Shown here piece by piece: positions 1 through 7,333 of a DNA stretch of 21,463 bases. This DNA comes from an uncultured Veillonella sp. (GTDB lineage: Bacteria > Bacillota > Negativicutes > Veillonellales > Veillonellaceae): the NCBI GenBank assembly GCA_902478055.1, contig CABSJL010000019.1:1-21463 (forward strand), given 5' to 3'. Each line of letters starts with the position of its first letter. Positions within the stretch are counted from its first letter, which is position 1. Both the position numbers and the translations under genes were made by a program. Below the pieces are notes generated by a model that searched no databases, was not told the origin of the DNA, and was given only the letters and a program-made list of their open reading frames with translations.

Positions 1-982
1 TTTCATCTTTAGTGATGCGAACTTGACGAGCTGTACCAAGGTCAGTAAGTTCTACGGAATCAAGTTTACGGCCCATATCTTCAGTGATTACAGTACCACC
101 AGTCAAGATAGCGATATCTTCAAGCATAGCTTTACGACGATCACCGAAGCCAGGAGCTTTAACAGCTACAGCTTTGAATGTACCACGTAAGCGGTTTACT
201 ACCAATGTAGCCAATGCTTCGCCTTCTACATCTTCAGCGATGATAAGAAGTTCTTTGCCTACTTTTACAACTTTTTCAAGTGTTGGCAACATATCAGCGA
301 TAGCACTGATTTTACGGTCAGTAATCAAGATGTATGGGTTATCCATAACAGCTTCCATACGATCAGGATCAGTTACCATGTAAGGAGAAATGTAACCGCG
401 GTCAAATTGCATACCTTCTACTACGTTTAATGCAGTTTGCAAGCCTTTGGATTCTTCTACAGTGATAACGCCGTCGTTACCAACTTTTTCCATAGCTTCA
501 GCAATCAAACCACCGATTTCTTCGTCAGCTGCAGATACGCTAGCAACTTGAGCAATTTCAGCTTTACCAGAAACTTTGATAGAGCGTTTTTTAATTTCTT
601 CAACCAAAGTTTTTACTGCTGTTTCAATACCTTTTTTCAAGATCATTGGGTTAGCACCAGCTGCTACGTTGCGCATACCTTCTTGAATCATAGCTTGTGC
701 CAATACAGTTGCAGTAGTAGTACCGTCACCTGCTACGTCGTTAGTTTTAGTAGCAACTTCTTTAACTAATTGAGCACCCATGTTTTCAAATGGATCTGGA
801 AGTTCGATATCACGAGCAATAGTTACACCATCGTTTGTGATTGTTGGAGAACCGAATTTTTTATCCAATACAACATTACGGCCTTTTGGTCCTAATGTAA
901 CTTTTACAGCATTTGCCAATTGATCAACGCCACGACCTAAAGCGCGACGAGCTTCTTCATTAAACAAGATTTCTTTTGCCAT
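1..982 (-). CDS. groEL: Chaperonin GroEL (60 kDa), 3' end outside window
   Basis: ATP-dependent cytosolic protein-folding chamber subunit that works with the GroES lid. The visible part covers about the first 327 residues of a protein that is usually about 540 long; the gene continues past the left edge. The N-terminus MAKEILFNEEAR is typical. The phosphate-binding TLGPKGRNVVLDK segment (about residues 29-41) and the GDGTTT nucleotide-binding motif (residues 85-90, with the catalytic Asp at 86) are intact. The ATG at 980-982 has a strong AGGAGGT site a few bases upstream. It lies 113 bases downstream of groES and almost certainly shares its CIRCE-controlled transcript. No frameshift is seen in the visible part. 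Confidence 0.98.
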   Translation of the reverse strand, partial: MAKEILFNEEARRALGRGVDQLANAVKVTLGPKGRNVVLDKKFGSPTITNDGVTIARDIELPDPFENMGAQLVKEVATKTNDVAGDGTTTATVLAQAMIQEGMRNVAAGANPMILKKGIETAVKTLVEEIKKRSIKVSGKAEIAQVASVSAADEEIGGLIAEAMEKVGNDGVITVEESKGLQTALNVVEGMQFDRGYISPYMVTDPDRMEAVMDNPYILITDRKISAIADMLPTLEKVVKVGKELLIIAEDVEGEALATLVVNRLRGTFKAVAVKAPGFGDRRKAMLEDIAILTGGTVITEDMGRKLDSVELTDLGTARQVRITKDE

Positions 983-1027
983 ATGTATTACCTCCTAGAT
1001 AATAACAGTATCTAATGTAAGGGATTG

Positions 1028-1048
1028 TATATGCCCGCAGGCAATATA
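1028..1048 (-). other. Small hairpin in the groES-groEL intergenic region
   Basis: The 113-base spacer between groES and groEL (983-1095) contains no gene. It can form a short stem: TATA plus TGCC pairs with GGCA plus TATA around a CGCA/TGCG tetraloop, with one bulged base. There is no U-tract, so it is not a terminator. It could be an RNA processing or stability element between the two cistrons, but this is inference from one weak stem. Confidence 0.3.
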
Positions 1049-1095
1049 GAATATATCAATAGTATGTTTAGCTCTATACAGCTATAAATTAGCTA

Positions 1096-1377
1096 TTATA
1101 ATACTGCTAAGATATCGCGTTCGCTAATAATCAAATGAGTAGCGCCATCGATTTCTAATTCGCTACCAGCATATTTTGCGAACATAACAGTATCGCCAAC
1201 TTTAACTTCTGGAGCTACACGTTGACCATTGTCATATACTTTACCAGCACCTACTGCTACAACAACACCTTCTTGAGGTTTTTCTTTTGCTGTATCAGGA
1301 AGGAAGATACCACTTTTAGTTTTTTCTTCTTTTGCTTCTAAACGGATAAGAACGCGGTCAGCTAATGGTTTTAACAT
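1096..1377 (-). CDS. groES: Co-chaperonin GroES (10 kDa)
   Basis: Heptameric lid of the GroEL folding chamber in the cytosol. The 93-residue length and the start MLKPLADRVLI are typical of the family. The mobile loop that contacts GroEL lies around residues 16-34 and contains the GroEL-binding IFLPD stretch. The C-terminal half shows the usual VKVGDTVMFAKYAG core. The ATG at 1375-1377 is preceded by AAGGAGTG. It is the first gene of the groES-groEL operon, directly downstream of a perfect CIRCE operator and sigma-A promoter elements, so HrcA repression with heat induction is expected. Confidence 0.98.
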   Translation of the reverse strand: MLKPLADRVLIRLEAKEEKTKSGIFLPDTAKEKPQEGVVVAVGAGKVYDNGQRVAPEVKVGDTVMFAKYAGSELEIDGATHLIISERDILAVL

Positions 1378-1418
1378 ATGATGTCACTCCTTATTTACTA
1401 GTTATTATTTACAATTTA

Positions 1419-1445
1419 TTAGCACTCTAAGTTGCCGAGTGCTAA
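1419..1445 (-). promoter_or_regulatory. CIRCE operator (HrcA binding site)
   Basis: Perfect inverted repeat TTAGCACTC-N9-GAGTGCTAA, identical to the CIRCE consensus. It lies between the groES promoter and start codon. HrcA binds this element and represses chaperone operons in many Firmicutes and other bacteria. hrcA itself is not in this window. Confidence 0.97.
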
Positions 1446-1484
1446 TTACATGTATTATTATAACCGATGTCAAAATAAATGCAA
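1445..1484 (-). promoter_or_regulatory. groESL promoter(s), two overlapping sigma-A candidates
   Basis: Two candidate promoters overlap on the minus strand. One has -35 TTGACA (1468-1473), a 17-base spacer and -10 TGTAAT (1445-1450), which abuts CIRCE. The other has -35 TTGCAT (1479-1484), a 16-base spacer and a perfect -10 TATAAT (1457-1462). In either case CIRCE covers the start-site region, as expected for HrcA repression. The sequence does not show which one is used. Confidence 0.75.
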
Positions 1485-1534
1485 GCAGAAATTTTGATTT
1501 TTTGACTTTTTAGTTTTTATTTGATGTTAGACAC

Positions 1535-1569
1535 AAAAAAACTAGTATAAGTTTTATCCTTATACTAGT
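1535..1569 (-). terminator. Rho-independent terminator after the ANTAR regulator gene
   Basis: A perfect 11-bp stem (1541-1551 with 1559-1569, ACTAGTATAAG arm) has a 7-base loop and is followed on the minus strand by a run of U residues (A-run at 1535-1540). It sits just past the stop codon of the response regulator and separates that operon from groESL. Confidence 0.9.
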
Positions 1570-1577
1570 CTTTTCAT

Positions 1578-2144
1578 CTATTTAGAAACTTGATTAATTA
1601 ATGCCTTACAAATATTAACAATACTATCACGTTTCTTCATACTTAGGGCACGAATGCGATTGTACGCTTCCTCTTCAGATAAAGAGTATAGCTCCATCAA
1701 TATACCGGTAGCCTTTTGAATGATTTTACGATCTTCTAATGACTGTTCTAATTCTGCCATTTTTTCACGTAGCTGAGCATCACTATGATAACGGCCTAAT
1801 GCCATTTCTAAGGTGGGAACTAATTGCTCTTCACGTACAGGTTTTATTAAATAGCCATATACGCCAGATTCTCTAGCCTTATCAATTAAATCCTGTTGAC
1901 TATAGCTTGTTAATAGTACGACTGGTGCTTCATGGTGAAAGCCAATTTGACGTGCTGCTTCGATGCCATCTAGTTCTGGCATTTTTACATCCATTAGAAC
2001 AAGATCAGGCTTATATTCTTTACAAAGCTTAATGGCTTCCACTCCATTAGTGCCTTCTGCTACAACTTCATGACCACAGGATTCAATAATATCGCGTAGA
2101 TCCATACGTATAAGGGATTCATCATCCACTATTAAAACGCGCAT
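1578..2144 (-). CDS. ANTAR-domain response regulator (PdtaR/AmiR-NasR family)
   Basis: A 188-residue two-component response regulator expected to act on RNA, not DNA. An N-terminal receiver domain (about 1-115) has the acidic pair D7/D8, phosphoacceptor D52 in LVLMDVKMP, the switch residue T79 and K101. A helical linker leads to a C-terminal ANTAR domain (about 127-183, containing DRKIIQKATGILM). ANTAR proteins bind paired RNA hairpins with six-base loops and usually act by antitermination. The ATG directly abuts the stop codon of the upstream kinase gene, and the ribosome binding site AAGGAG lies inside the kinase's last codons, implying coupled translation. A terminator follows. The RNA targets are not evident in this window. 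PdtaR-type assignment is confident; the physiological role is unknown. Confidence 0.93.
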   Translation of the reverse strand: MRVLIVDDESLIRMDLRDIIESCGHEVVAEGTNGVEAIKLCKEYKPDLVLMDVKMPELDGIEAARQIGFHHEAPVVLLTSYSQQDLIDKARESGVYGYLIKPVREEQLVPTLEMALGRYHSDAQLREKMAELEQSLEDRKIIQKATGILMELYSLSEEEAYNRIRALSMKKRDSIVNICKALINQVSK

Positions 2145-3533
2145 TTACTTCTCCTTCTTCATATGTATTGTTACTAGTACACCAACATCTGTATTTTCTA
2201 CAGATAATTTACCTTTTAGCTCATGGGTAACTAAATTATTAATGATAGTTAGTCCTAAGCGCTTGTTGGAATTAATTGAAAACTCTGGAGGCAACCCTTT
2301 CCCCGTATCAGAAAAAGCTAATACAATATATTCCTCTGACTCTGTAACAGCTAAACGAATCCCTCCATTTTTACCATCTAATCCATGTTCAAGGCTATTG
2401 GTAATTAGCTCATTAATTATAAGGGATACATAACTTGCCATATGAGAGGAAATCAACATATCCTCTCCACTATAGGTAAACGTAACATCTTGGTCTTGTC
2501 GAACCATACTCATACGCAATAAGCGACATAGCTCGTCATAAATTGATCGGATACCTATATAATCCTCGTCATAATGGGACACAATATCATGAACTAATGC
2601 CATACTTTCAATACGATTTATCCCCTCTTGCAAGGCTTGTTTAACCTCCGGCAAGCTAGACCCTCTAGCCTCCATGCGCAACAATCCGGCTACGGTTTGT
2701 AAATTATTTTTTACGCGGTGATGAACCTCTTTAATAATCGAGTTCTTTACCAATAACTCTTGTTGCTGCTTACTTTCACGGGTACAATCGTGAAGCACGA
2801 GGAAACAACGCGTTTCATTACGCCCCATAGCAATAGGAATCATATGTTGACGAATGACCATATCTTGATAGATCTCTTCACTAGTGTATATGGTTCTATC
2901 ATCTAACACTTGTTGGATGGCTGAAACTTTTAAGGTACTGCTATAAATTGATGAGCCCACAAGTCGTCGGTCAAATCCTAACAAATCTACTAGTTGTACA
3001 GCCGCCTCATTACCATAGAGAATTCTATGAGAATCATCAAAGATGATTAAACCATCAAAGTAAGAAATCGGTTCGTACGATTGTATTTGCTCATCCGTAG
3101 CAGTCAGCATAAGCCGTTGCATCGTATCCGACAAGGTATACTCTTGCTCATATTGTTCTATCTTAATAGATGGAGACACGGTAAAAGCTATGCCCCCAAT
3201 AATACGCCCACCATTATCTACAACAGGAAAAACATGTTGTCGTTGATCATGTTCTACCCCAATAAGAGGTTGTCCACTTTCCATCATAGAATGCCACGTA
3301 TTATTCCCTTTTAACTGTCGAGTAATAACACCTTGGTCGCTCCGTTCAATACACAGCATATCAGCACGATGATGCATAGTACCTTGTGAGGTCTCTAGAA
3401 GAGGTGTAAAAATCTGTATCCTTTGACGGGTCAATGACTCGCCAAAGGATATAAGTTTACTAATATGCTCTAATAATGAGGTTTGTAATGGACTTAATGG
3501 TGTTGTATTTAAAATATCTTGACCGATATCCAC
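2145..3533 (-). CDS. Soluble sensor histidine kinase, PdtaS-like (HisKA_2 type)
   Basis: Cytosolic sensor kinase, partner of the ANTAR regulator immediately downstream. Residue numbers refer to the longer frame starting at TTG 3551. An N-terminal GAF-like sensor (about 15-130) is followed by a PAS-like domain (about 163-260), the HisKA_2 phosphoacceptor box EVHHRVKNNLQ (His277/278), and an HATPase domain with N-box NELITNSLEHG and DTGKGLPP. There is no transmembrane segment, so the signal should be intracellular. I chose the GTG at 3531-3533 (462 residues): AGAGGA sits correctly before it, and it begins two bases after the tsaD stop. The upstream in-frame TTG at 3551 has no ribosome binding site and would overlap tsaD by 16 bases. 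The ligand is not known. Confidence 0.9.
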   Translation of the reverse strand: MDIGQDILNTTPLSPLQTSLLEHISKLISFGESLTRQRIQIFTPLLETSQGTMHHRADMLCIERSDQGVITRQLKGNNTWHSMMESGQPLIGVEHDQRQHVFPVVDNGGRIIGGIAFTVSPSIKIEQYEQEYTLSDTMQRLMLTATDEQIQSYEPISYFDGLIIFDDSHRILYGNEAAVQLVDLLGFDRRLVGSSIYSSTLKVSAIQQVLDDRTIYTSEEIYQDMVIRQHMIPIAMGRNETRCFLVLHDCTRESKQQQELLVKNSIIKEVHHRVKNNLQTVAGLLRMEARGSSLPEVKQALQEGINRIESMALVHDIVSHYDEDYIGIRSIYDELCRLLRMSMVRQDQDVTFTYSGEDMLISSHMASYVSLIINELITNSLEHGLDGKNGGIRLAVTESEEYIVLAFSDTGKGLPPEFSINSNKRLGLTIINNLVTHELKGKLSVENTDVGVLVTIHMKKEK

Positions 3534-3535
3534 GA

Positions 3536-4567
3536 TTAATCCTCTTTCCAAGATACATGACCAATTTCAACACTTGGTTTTGCATTCAATGTTAAATCTG
3601 CGAATTTACCAGCTTGGGCCATATAATAAGCGCGACAACCAATCATCGCTGCATTATCAGTGGACAAAATTTTATGAGGCTTGTAATAGGTAAATCCTTC
3701 TTTTTCGCACATCTTTTGTAATGCTGTTTGTAAACCTTTATTAGCAGAAACGCCACCAGCTATGGTAATACGAGTTTCACCCAATGTATGCGCTGCATCT
3801 CGTGTTTTATCAACTAATACATCCACAATCGCCTTTTGGAAGGACGCTGCAACATCTGCTTGGTTTATAGGTTCATTCTTTTGCTGCTTACTATTTAAAT
3901 AGTTTAACACAGCAGATTTTAAGCCACTAAAACTAAATTCGAAATTACCAGGCTCACTCAAAGCCTTTGGGAATTCAATAGCATCTGGATTGCCTTCAAT
4001 TGCGAGGGCATCGATATGAGGGCCACCTGGGTATGGGAACCCCATAACACGAGCAATTTTATCAAATGCTTCCCCCGCTGCATCATCCCGAGTTTGTCCA
4101 AGGATATCAAACTCTTCATAGCCCTTCACATGGACTAGCATGGTATGACCACCAGACACAACGAGACTCAAAAATGGAGGCTCCAATTCTGGATTAGCTA
4201 AGAAATTAGCAAAAATATGACCTTCCATATGGTGAACTGGTACCAAAGGAATCCCTGTAGCAAAGGATAATCCCTTTGCAGCAGCTACACCAACCAATAA
4301 TGCGCCCACTAGACCTGGACCATAGGTAACGCCAATATGGTCTATATCTTGTAAGGTTACATTTGCATCGTGCAATGCTTGGTCTATAACCGGTATAACT
4401 TGTTCAATATGATGGCGTGATGCGATTTCTGGTACAACACCACCAAATTTTCTATGAATAGGCACTTGGCTAGAAATTACATTAGATAAAACAGTACGCC
4501 CATCCTTTAGGACGGATGCAGATGTTTCATCGCAACTACTTTCCAAGGCTAATGTGTAAATACTCAT
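3536..4567 (-). CDS. tsaD: tRNA N6-threonylcarbamoyladenosine transferase TsaD
   Basis: Catalytic subunit that transfers threonylcarbamoyl from its adenylate to A37 of ANN-decoding tRNAs, giving t6A. The 343-residue length is typical of the Kae1/TsaD family. The N-terminal LALESSCDETSASV motif, the metal-binding HHMEGH (His113 and His117), the VVSGGHT loop, the DDAAGEAFDK segment, the IAGGVSAN phosphate loop and Asp304 in STDNAAMIG are all present. The ATG overlaps the rimI stop in an ATGA junction and is preceded by AGAGGAAA. It is the last tsa gene of the thiL-tsaE-tsaB-rimI-tsaD run and is followed by the ANTAR two-component genes. Confidence 0.98.
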   Translation of the reverse strand: MSIYTLALESSCDETSASVLKDGRTVLSNVISSQVPIHRKFGGVVPEIASRHHIEQVIPVIDQALHDANVTLQDIDHIGVTYGPGLVGALLVGVAAAKGLSFATGIPLVPVHHMEGHIFANFLANPELEPPFLSLVVSGGHTMLVHVKGYEEFDILGQTRDDAAGEAFDKIARVMGFPYPGGPHIDALAIEGNPDAIEFPKALSEPGNFEFSFSGLKSAVLNYLNSKQQKNEPINQADVAASFQKAIVDVLVDKTRDAAHTLGETRITIAGGVSANKGLQTALQKMCEKEGFTYYKPHKILSTDNAAMIGCRAYYMAQAGKFADLTLNAKPSVEIGHVSWKED

Positions 4568-5013
4568 TCTATTTCCTCTGAAACGAGAGACATAATATAA
4601 GCATCCTCTTTTGGCTCTGAATAATAATCTTTGCGAATTCCTTTAACAGTAAATCCTAGATTTCTATACATTGCCAAGGCAGGTAAATTAGATATGCGTA
4701 CCTCCAAGAAGATTTCATGCATCCCTCTATTCAAACATTCATCTATTAATTCTTTAGTAAGTTTTGAGCCATATCCCTTACCACGGGCAGAAGGTAGAAT
4801 GGCAATATTCGTGATTTGTCCTTCATCGTATACGAGCCAAGCACCAGCATAGCCCACAATATGATTTCCTTCACAAATAACCATATATAGCTTATTATCG
4901 GCCCCTTCAAGTTCAGCAAGTACAGATTCCAAGCTCCATGGAACAGAAAAGGACTGTTGCTCTATCTCATAAATGGCTTGAGCATCATCTACCGTAGCTA
5001 ACCGAATCTCCAT
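4564..5013 (-). CDS. rimI: GNAT N-acetyltransferase, RimI (ribosomal protein S18 type)
   Basis: Acetyl-CoA-dependent N-terminal acetyltransferase; the classic substrate is ribosomal protein S18, although the range in this lineage is unknown. The 149 residues are a single GNAT domain. The acetyl-CoA pyrophosphate-binding stretch ARGKGYGSKL is at about residues 76-85, followed by LEVRISNLPALAMYRNLGF, which is very characteristic of RimI. The start codon overlaps the tsaB stop as TAATG, with GGAGCAG upstream, so translation is coupled. Its position between tsaB and tsaD is the common arrangement in Firmicutes and supports the name. Confidence 0.94.
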   Translation of the reverse strand: MEIRLATVDDAQAIYEIEQQSFSVPWSLESVLAELEGADNKLYMVICEGNHIVGYAGAWLVYDEGQITNIAILPSARGKGYGSKLTKELIDECLNRGMHEIFLEVRISNLPALAMYRNLGFTVKGIRKDYYSEPKEDAYIMSLVSEEIE

Positions 5014-5771
5014 TATTCTGCTCCTGCCGCTTCGGTAACAACAACTGTAGGATTTTGGTTTAACATGTCTGGATTATCCTTATGTCGTTCCTCCCATAAA
5101 ACCTCTGCTTCAGAGCGACGGATATAATAAGGAACCATATCCATTGGATCACATATCTCTTCACGGATAACTAAGTCGCGTCCCGCTAAAAGTAAAGAAC
5201 TGGCTTTAGGAATGCGTTGTGAAATATCTAGAATAGTCAAATTAGTATCGTTTTCGTCTAAAAGCTTTTCAATGCGCTTGATACCATCACCTAAGAATAA
5301 GACCTCTTCCTTAGTTTCTCGGAACTTTTCTAATAAATCACTAGCTGCAATAACAAACGGTTCCTCTTTACATACTAGATCATTGTTTTCATATCGATAT
5401 AGACCAGCATATACATGCTTTTTCTGAGCATCGATGACAGTACAGATAGTTCTATTTGTATATGAAACATTATGAGCCAAACTATCCATGGTCATCACAC
5501 CGTACAATGGAATTTGTAAGGCATAAGCCATAGCTTTTGCAGTCCCCATACCAATACGCAATCCCGTAAATGAACCAGGACCAATACTAACTATAATACC
5601 TTTTAGTTCATTCTTTTTTACTTGTGAGGCTCGCAACAACATGTCGATGTGAGGTATTAGCTGCTCAGAATGAGTTAGTCCCGCTTGAATGGTTAATTCA
5701 CCAATCAAGTTTGTTTCATCCATTAAGGCCACACTCGATACGAGCGAACTTGTCTCAATTCCCAACCACAT
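5013..5771 (-). CDS. tsaB: t6A biosynthesis protein TsaB
   Basis: Non-catalytic paralogue of TsaD that scaffolds the TsaB-TsaD-TsaE complex for tRNA t6A formation. The N-terminal GIETSSLVSSVAL and the GPGSFTGLRIGMGTAKAMA segment (about residues 65-82) are family signatures. The metal-binding histidines of TsaD are absent, as usual for TsaB. The 252-residue length is at the longer end of the normal range; the last 20 or so residues look like an unstructured tail. The ATG at 5769-5771 has GGAGG upstream, and the gene overlaps the end of tsaE by 17 bases. Confidence 0.96.
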   Translation of the reverse strand: MWLGIETSSLVSSVALMDETNLIGELTIQAGLTHSEQLIPHIDMLLRASQVKKNELKGIIVSIGPGSFTGLRIGMGTAKAMAYALQIPLYGVMTMDSLAHNVSYTNRTICTVIDAQKKHVYAGLYRYENNDLVCKEEPFVIAASDLLEKFRETKEEVLFLGDGIKRIEKLLDENDTNLTILDISQRIPKASSLLLAGRDLVIREEICDPMDMVPYYIRRSEAEVLWEERHKDNPDMLNQNPTVVVTEAAGAE

Positions 5772-6249
5772 ATGGGCCTCCTATATCTACTAAATTATCT
5801 TTTGTAAGATAATCACTACTTAATGTAATGGATCGGCTTGTATCATCAATACGAGTTAAATATATCCATAATGTTTCATCTGGTAATTCATCAGAAAATT
5901 TATCAGCCCACTCCACAATGGATACACAGTCCTCTGTATATTCGTAAAAGCCAATATTTTCTAGTTCACTTATATCATCCAAGCGATATACATCAAAATG
6001 ATATAAATGTGTTCTATCAACATCATAAGTATTCATGATGGCAAACGTAGGGCTTGTAATCTCCTCTGTAACGCCAAAGCCTTTCGCAATGCCTTGGGAT
6101 AGATGTGTTTTCCCGGTCCCCAAATCACCAATTAAGGCAATACATAAAGGGTCTCCACTTTGTTTGACCCATTTGCCTAATAATTGTCCAAATTGTTGTG
6201 TATCTTCAACTGTATGAGTCTCTAATTGAAGCTGTGCCTTATGATTCAT
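5755..6249 (-). CDS. tsaE: t6A biosynthesis ATPase TsaE
   Basis: P-loop ATPase needed for turnover of the TsaBD complex in t6A synthesis. The Walker A motif GDLGTGKT is at residues 41-48, followed by the family-specific ITSPTFAIMNTY (about 64-75), the HFDVYRL strand and the VEWADKF motif with conserved Glu113/Trp114. The 164-residue length is normal. The ATG at 6247-6249 overlaps the end of thiL by 11 bases. Its ribosome binding site (AAAGGA) is rather far upstream, so coupling to thiL translation is likely. Confidence 0.96.
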   Translation of the reverse strand: MNHKAQLQLETHTVEDTQQFGQLLGKWVKQSGDPLCIALIGDLGTGKTHLSQGIAKGFGVTEEITSPTFAIMNTYDVDRTHLYHFDVYRLDDISELENIGFYEYTEDCVSIVEWADKFSDELPDETLWIYLTRIDDTSRSITLSSDYLTKDNLVDIGGPYVVGN

Positions 6250-7219
6250 GAAAATGATTATATCCTTTCGCTTCTATGGTCTTAATCGTTTTATCCGGTG
6301 TTACCATCTGAACCTGAGCTAGTCCAGATACAACTTCACCAATTATTGTAATGCCTGCTAAATTCTCTAATTGAGGAAGCAATGATTTAGGAGCCGTGAA
6401 TACTAGTTGAAAGTCCTCGCCACCATACAATGCATAATCCACTGGATTAGTCTGCAAATACTTAGCTAATTCATAAGTCTCCTCATGTAGTGGAATAGCT
6501 TTTTCCTCTATGACAATCGATACATTGCTAGCCGATGCAATTTCATTTAACTCACTACCCAGACCATCACTAATATCATTCATACTATGAATACCTAGTT
6601 CTCTCAATTGTTGGCCCAATTCTATTTGTGGATCTGGACGTTGATGGCCAACCTTGGTCATATGATAGCCTTCCAAATTATATGATAAGGCTCCCAAACC
6701 TGTAGCAGCATAACCGACATAACTTGTAACACCCACAACATCACCCACTTGCGCACCGCTACGCATAACGGCAGTTCCTTTTGGAACATCTCCGATAATC
6801 GTTACAGTCCAGACCATAGGTCCTTCTGTACGCACCGTATCCCCACCAAGTATATTAAGATGATATTTTGCGCATTGATCTTTAATGCCTCTATAAACTT
6901 CATCAAGAATAGCCGTATCAACATATTCAGGTGCCGCCACAGATAGCACAATTTGACGAGGAGTGCCACCCATAGCAGCAATATCACTCAAATTGGCCGT
7001 CATGAGACGATAGCCTACATCATAGGGCTTCATATAGTGAAAGCTAAAGTGAACCCCTTCCACCATCGTATCAGTGCTAATTAATTGATCTGTTTCTTCC
7101 TTAGCACTATATACAGCACAATCATCACCAATTCCTGTAATCACAGTACTTGGATCATGTATCGTATTATCTTGAATGTGGCGAATGAAATTAAATTCCC
7201 CTACATCTTTTAATTGCAT
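6239..7219 (-). CDS. thiL: Thiamine-monophosphate kinase ThiL
   Basis: Phosphorylates thiamine monophosphate to thiamine pyrophosphate, the final step of cofactor synthesis. Visible AIR-synthase-fold motifs are TGIGDDCAV (residues 28-36), STDTMVEGVHF (48-58), NLSDIAAMGG and LGGDTVR. I start it at the ATG at 7217-7219 (326 residues, typical), which has AGGTGATG just upstream and gives a family-like N-terminus (LKDVGEFNFI). The in-frame ATG at 7264 would add 15 residues without a good ribosome binding site and would run through the likely promoter. It heads the thiL-tsaE-tsaB-rimI-tsaD-kinase-regulator run. No TPP riboswitch is seen upstream; there are only about 60 bases before the preceding terminator. 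Confidence 0.95.
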   Translation of the reverse strand: MQLKDVGEFNFIRHIQDNTIHDPSTVITGIGDDCAVYSAKEETDQLISTDTMVEGVHFSFHYMKPYDVGYRLMTANLSDIAAMGGTPRQIVLSVAAPEYVDTAILDEVYRGIKDQCAKYHLNILGGDTVRTEGPMVWTVTIIGDVPKGTAVMRSGAQVGDVVGVTSYVGYAATGLGALSYNLEGYHMTKVGHQRPDPQIELGQQLRELGIHSMNDISDGLGSELNEIASASNVSIVIEEKAIPLHEETYELAKYLQTNPVDYALYGGEDFQLVFTAPKSLLPQLENLAGITIIGEVVSGLAQVQMVTPDKTIKTIEAKGYNHFHES

Positions 7220-7249
7220 CTCATCACCTGGCTTCCGATTAGTATACAT

Positions 7250-7277
7250 ATTGTATTGTAACATATATAAAAGACAA
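7250..7277 (-). promoter_or_regulatory. Candidate promoter for the thiL-tsa operon
   Basis: Minus-strand -35 TTGTCT (7272-7277), a 16-base spacer and -10 TACAAT (7250-7255) lie directly downstream of the preceding terminator and about 30 bases before the thiL start codon. A promoter is expected here because the terminator isolates thiL from the genes upstream. The hexamers are moderate matches. Confidence 0.45.
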
Positions 7278-7316
7278 CAAAAATAGCAGATAGTTGATAT
7301 ATCAACTATCTGCTAT
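7278..7316 (-). terminator. Terminator with a 34-bp perfect palindrome after the GerMN gene
   Basis: A perfect palindrome spans 7283-7316 (16-bp arm ATAGCAGATAGTTGAT, central AT). On the minus strand it is followed by a U-rich run (A-rich 7278-7282 and beyond). It lies just past the stop codon of the GerMN lipoprotein gene and marks the end of the amidase-GerMN transcript. Confidence 0.88.
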
Positions 7317-7333
7317 CAATGAGCCTAACTTAA

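Noticed and set aside
84..769. Plus-strand open frames of about 100 codons opposite groEL
   Set aside because: They lie antisense to a clearly intact groEL, have no ribosome binding sites and give low-complexity Ser/Thr/Phe-rich products.
7220..7264. Longer thiL frame from an upstream ATG
   Set aside because: The extra 15 codons have no ribosome binding site and cover the likely promoter; the inner ATG has AGGTGATG and matches the family N-terminus.
7220..7282. TPP riboswitch upstream of thiL
   Set aside because: Only about 60 bases lie between the terminator and the start codon, too short for the element, and no conserved TPP-aptamer motifs are present.
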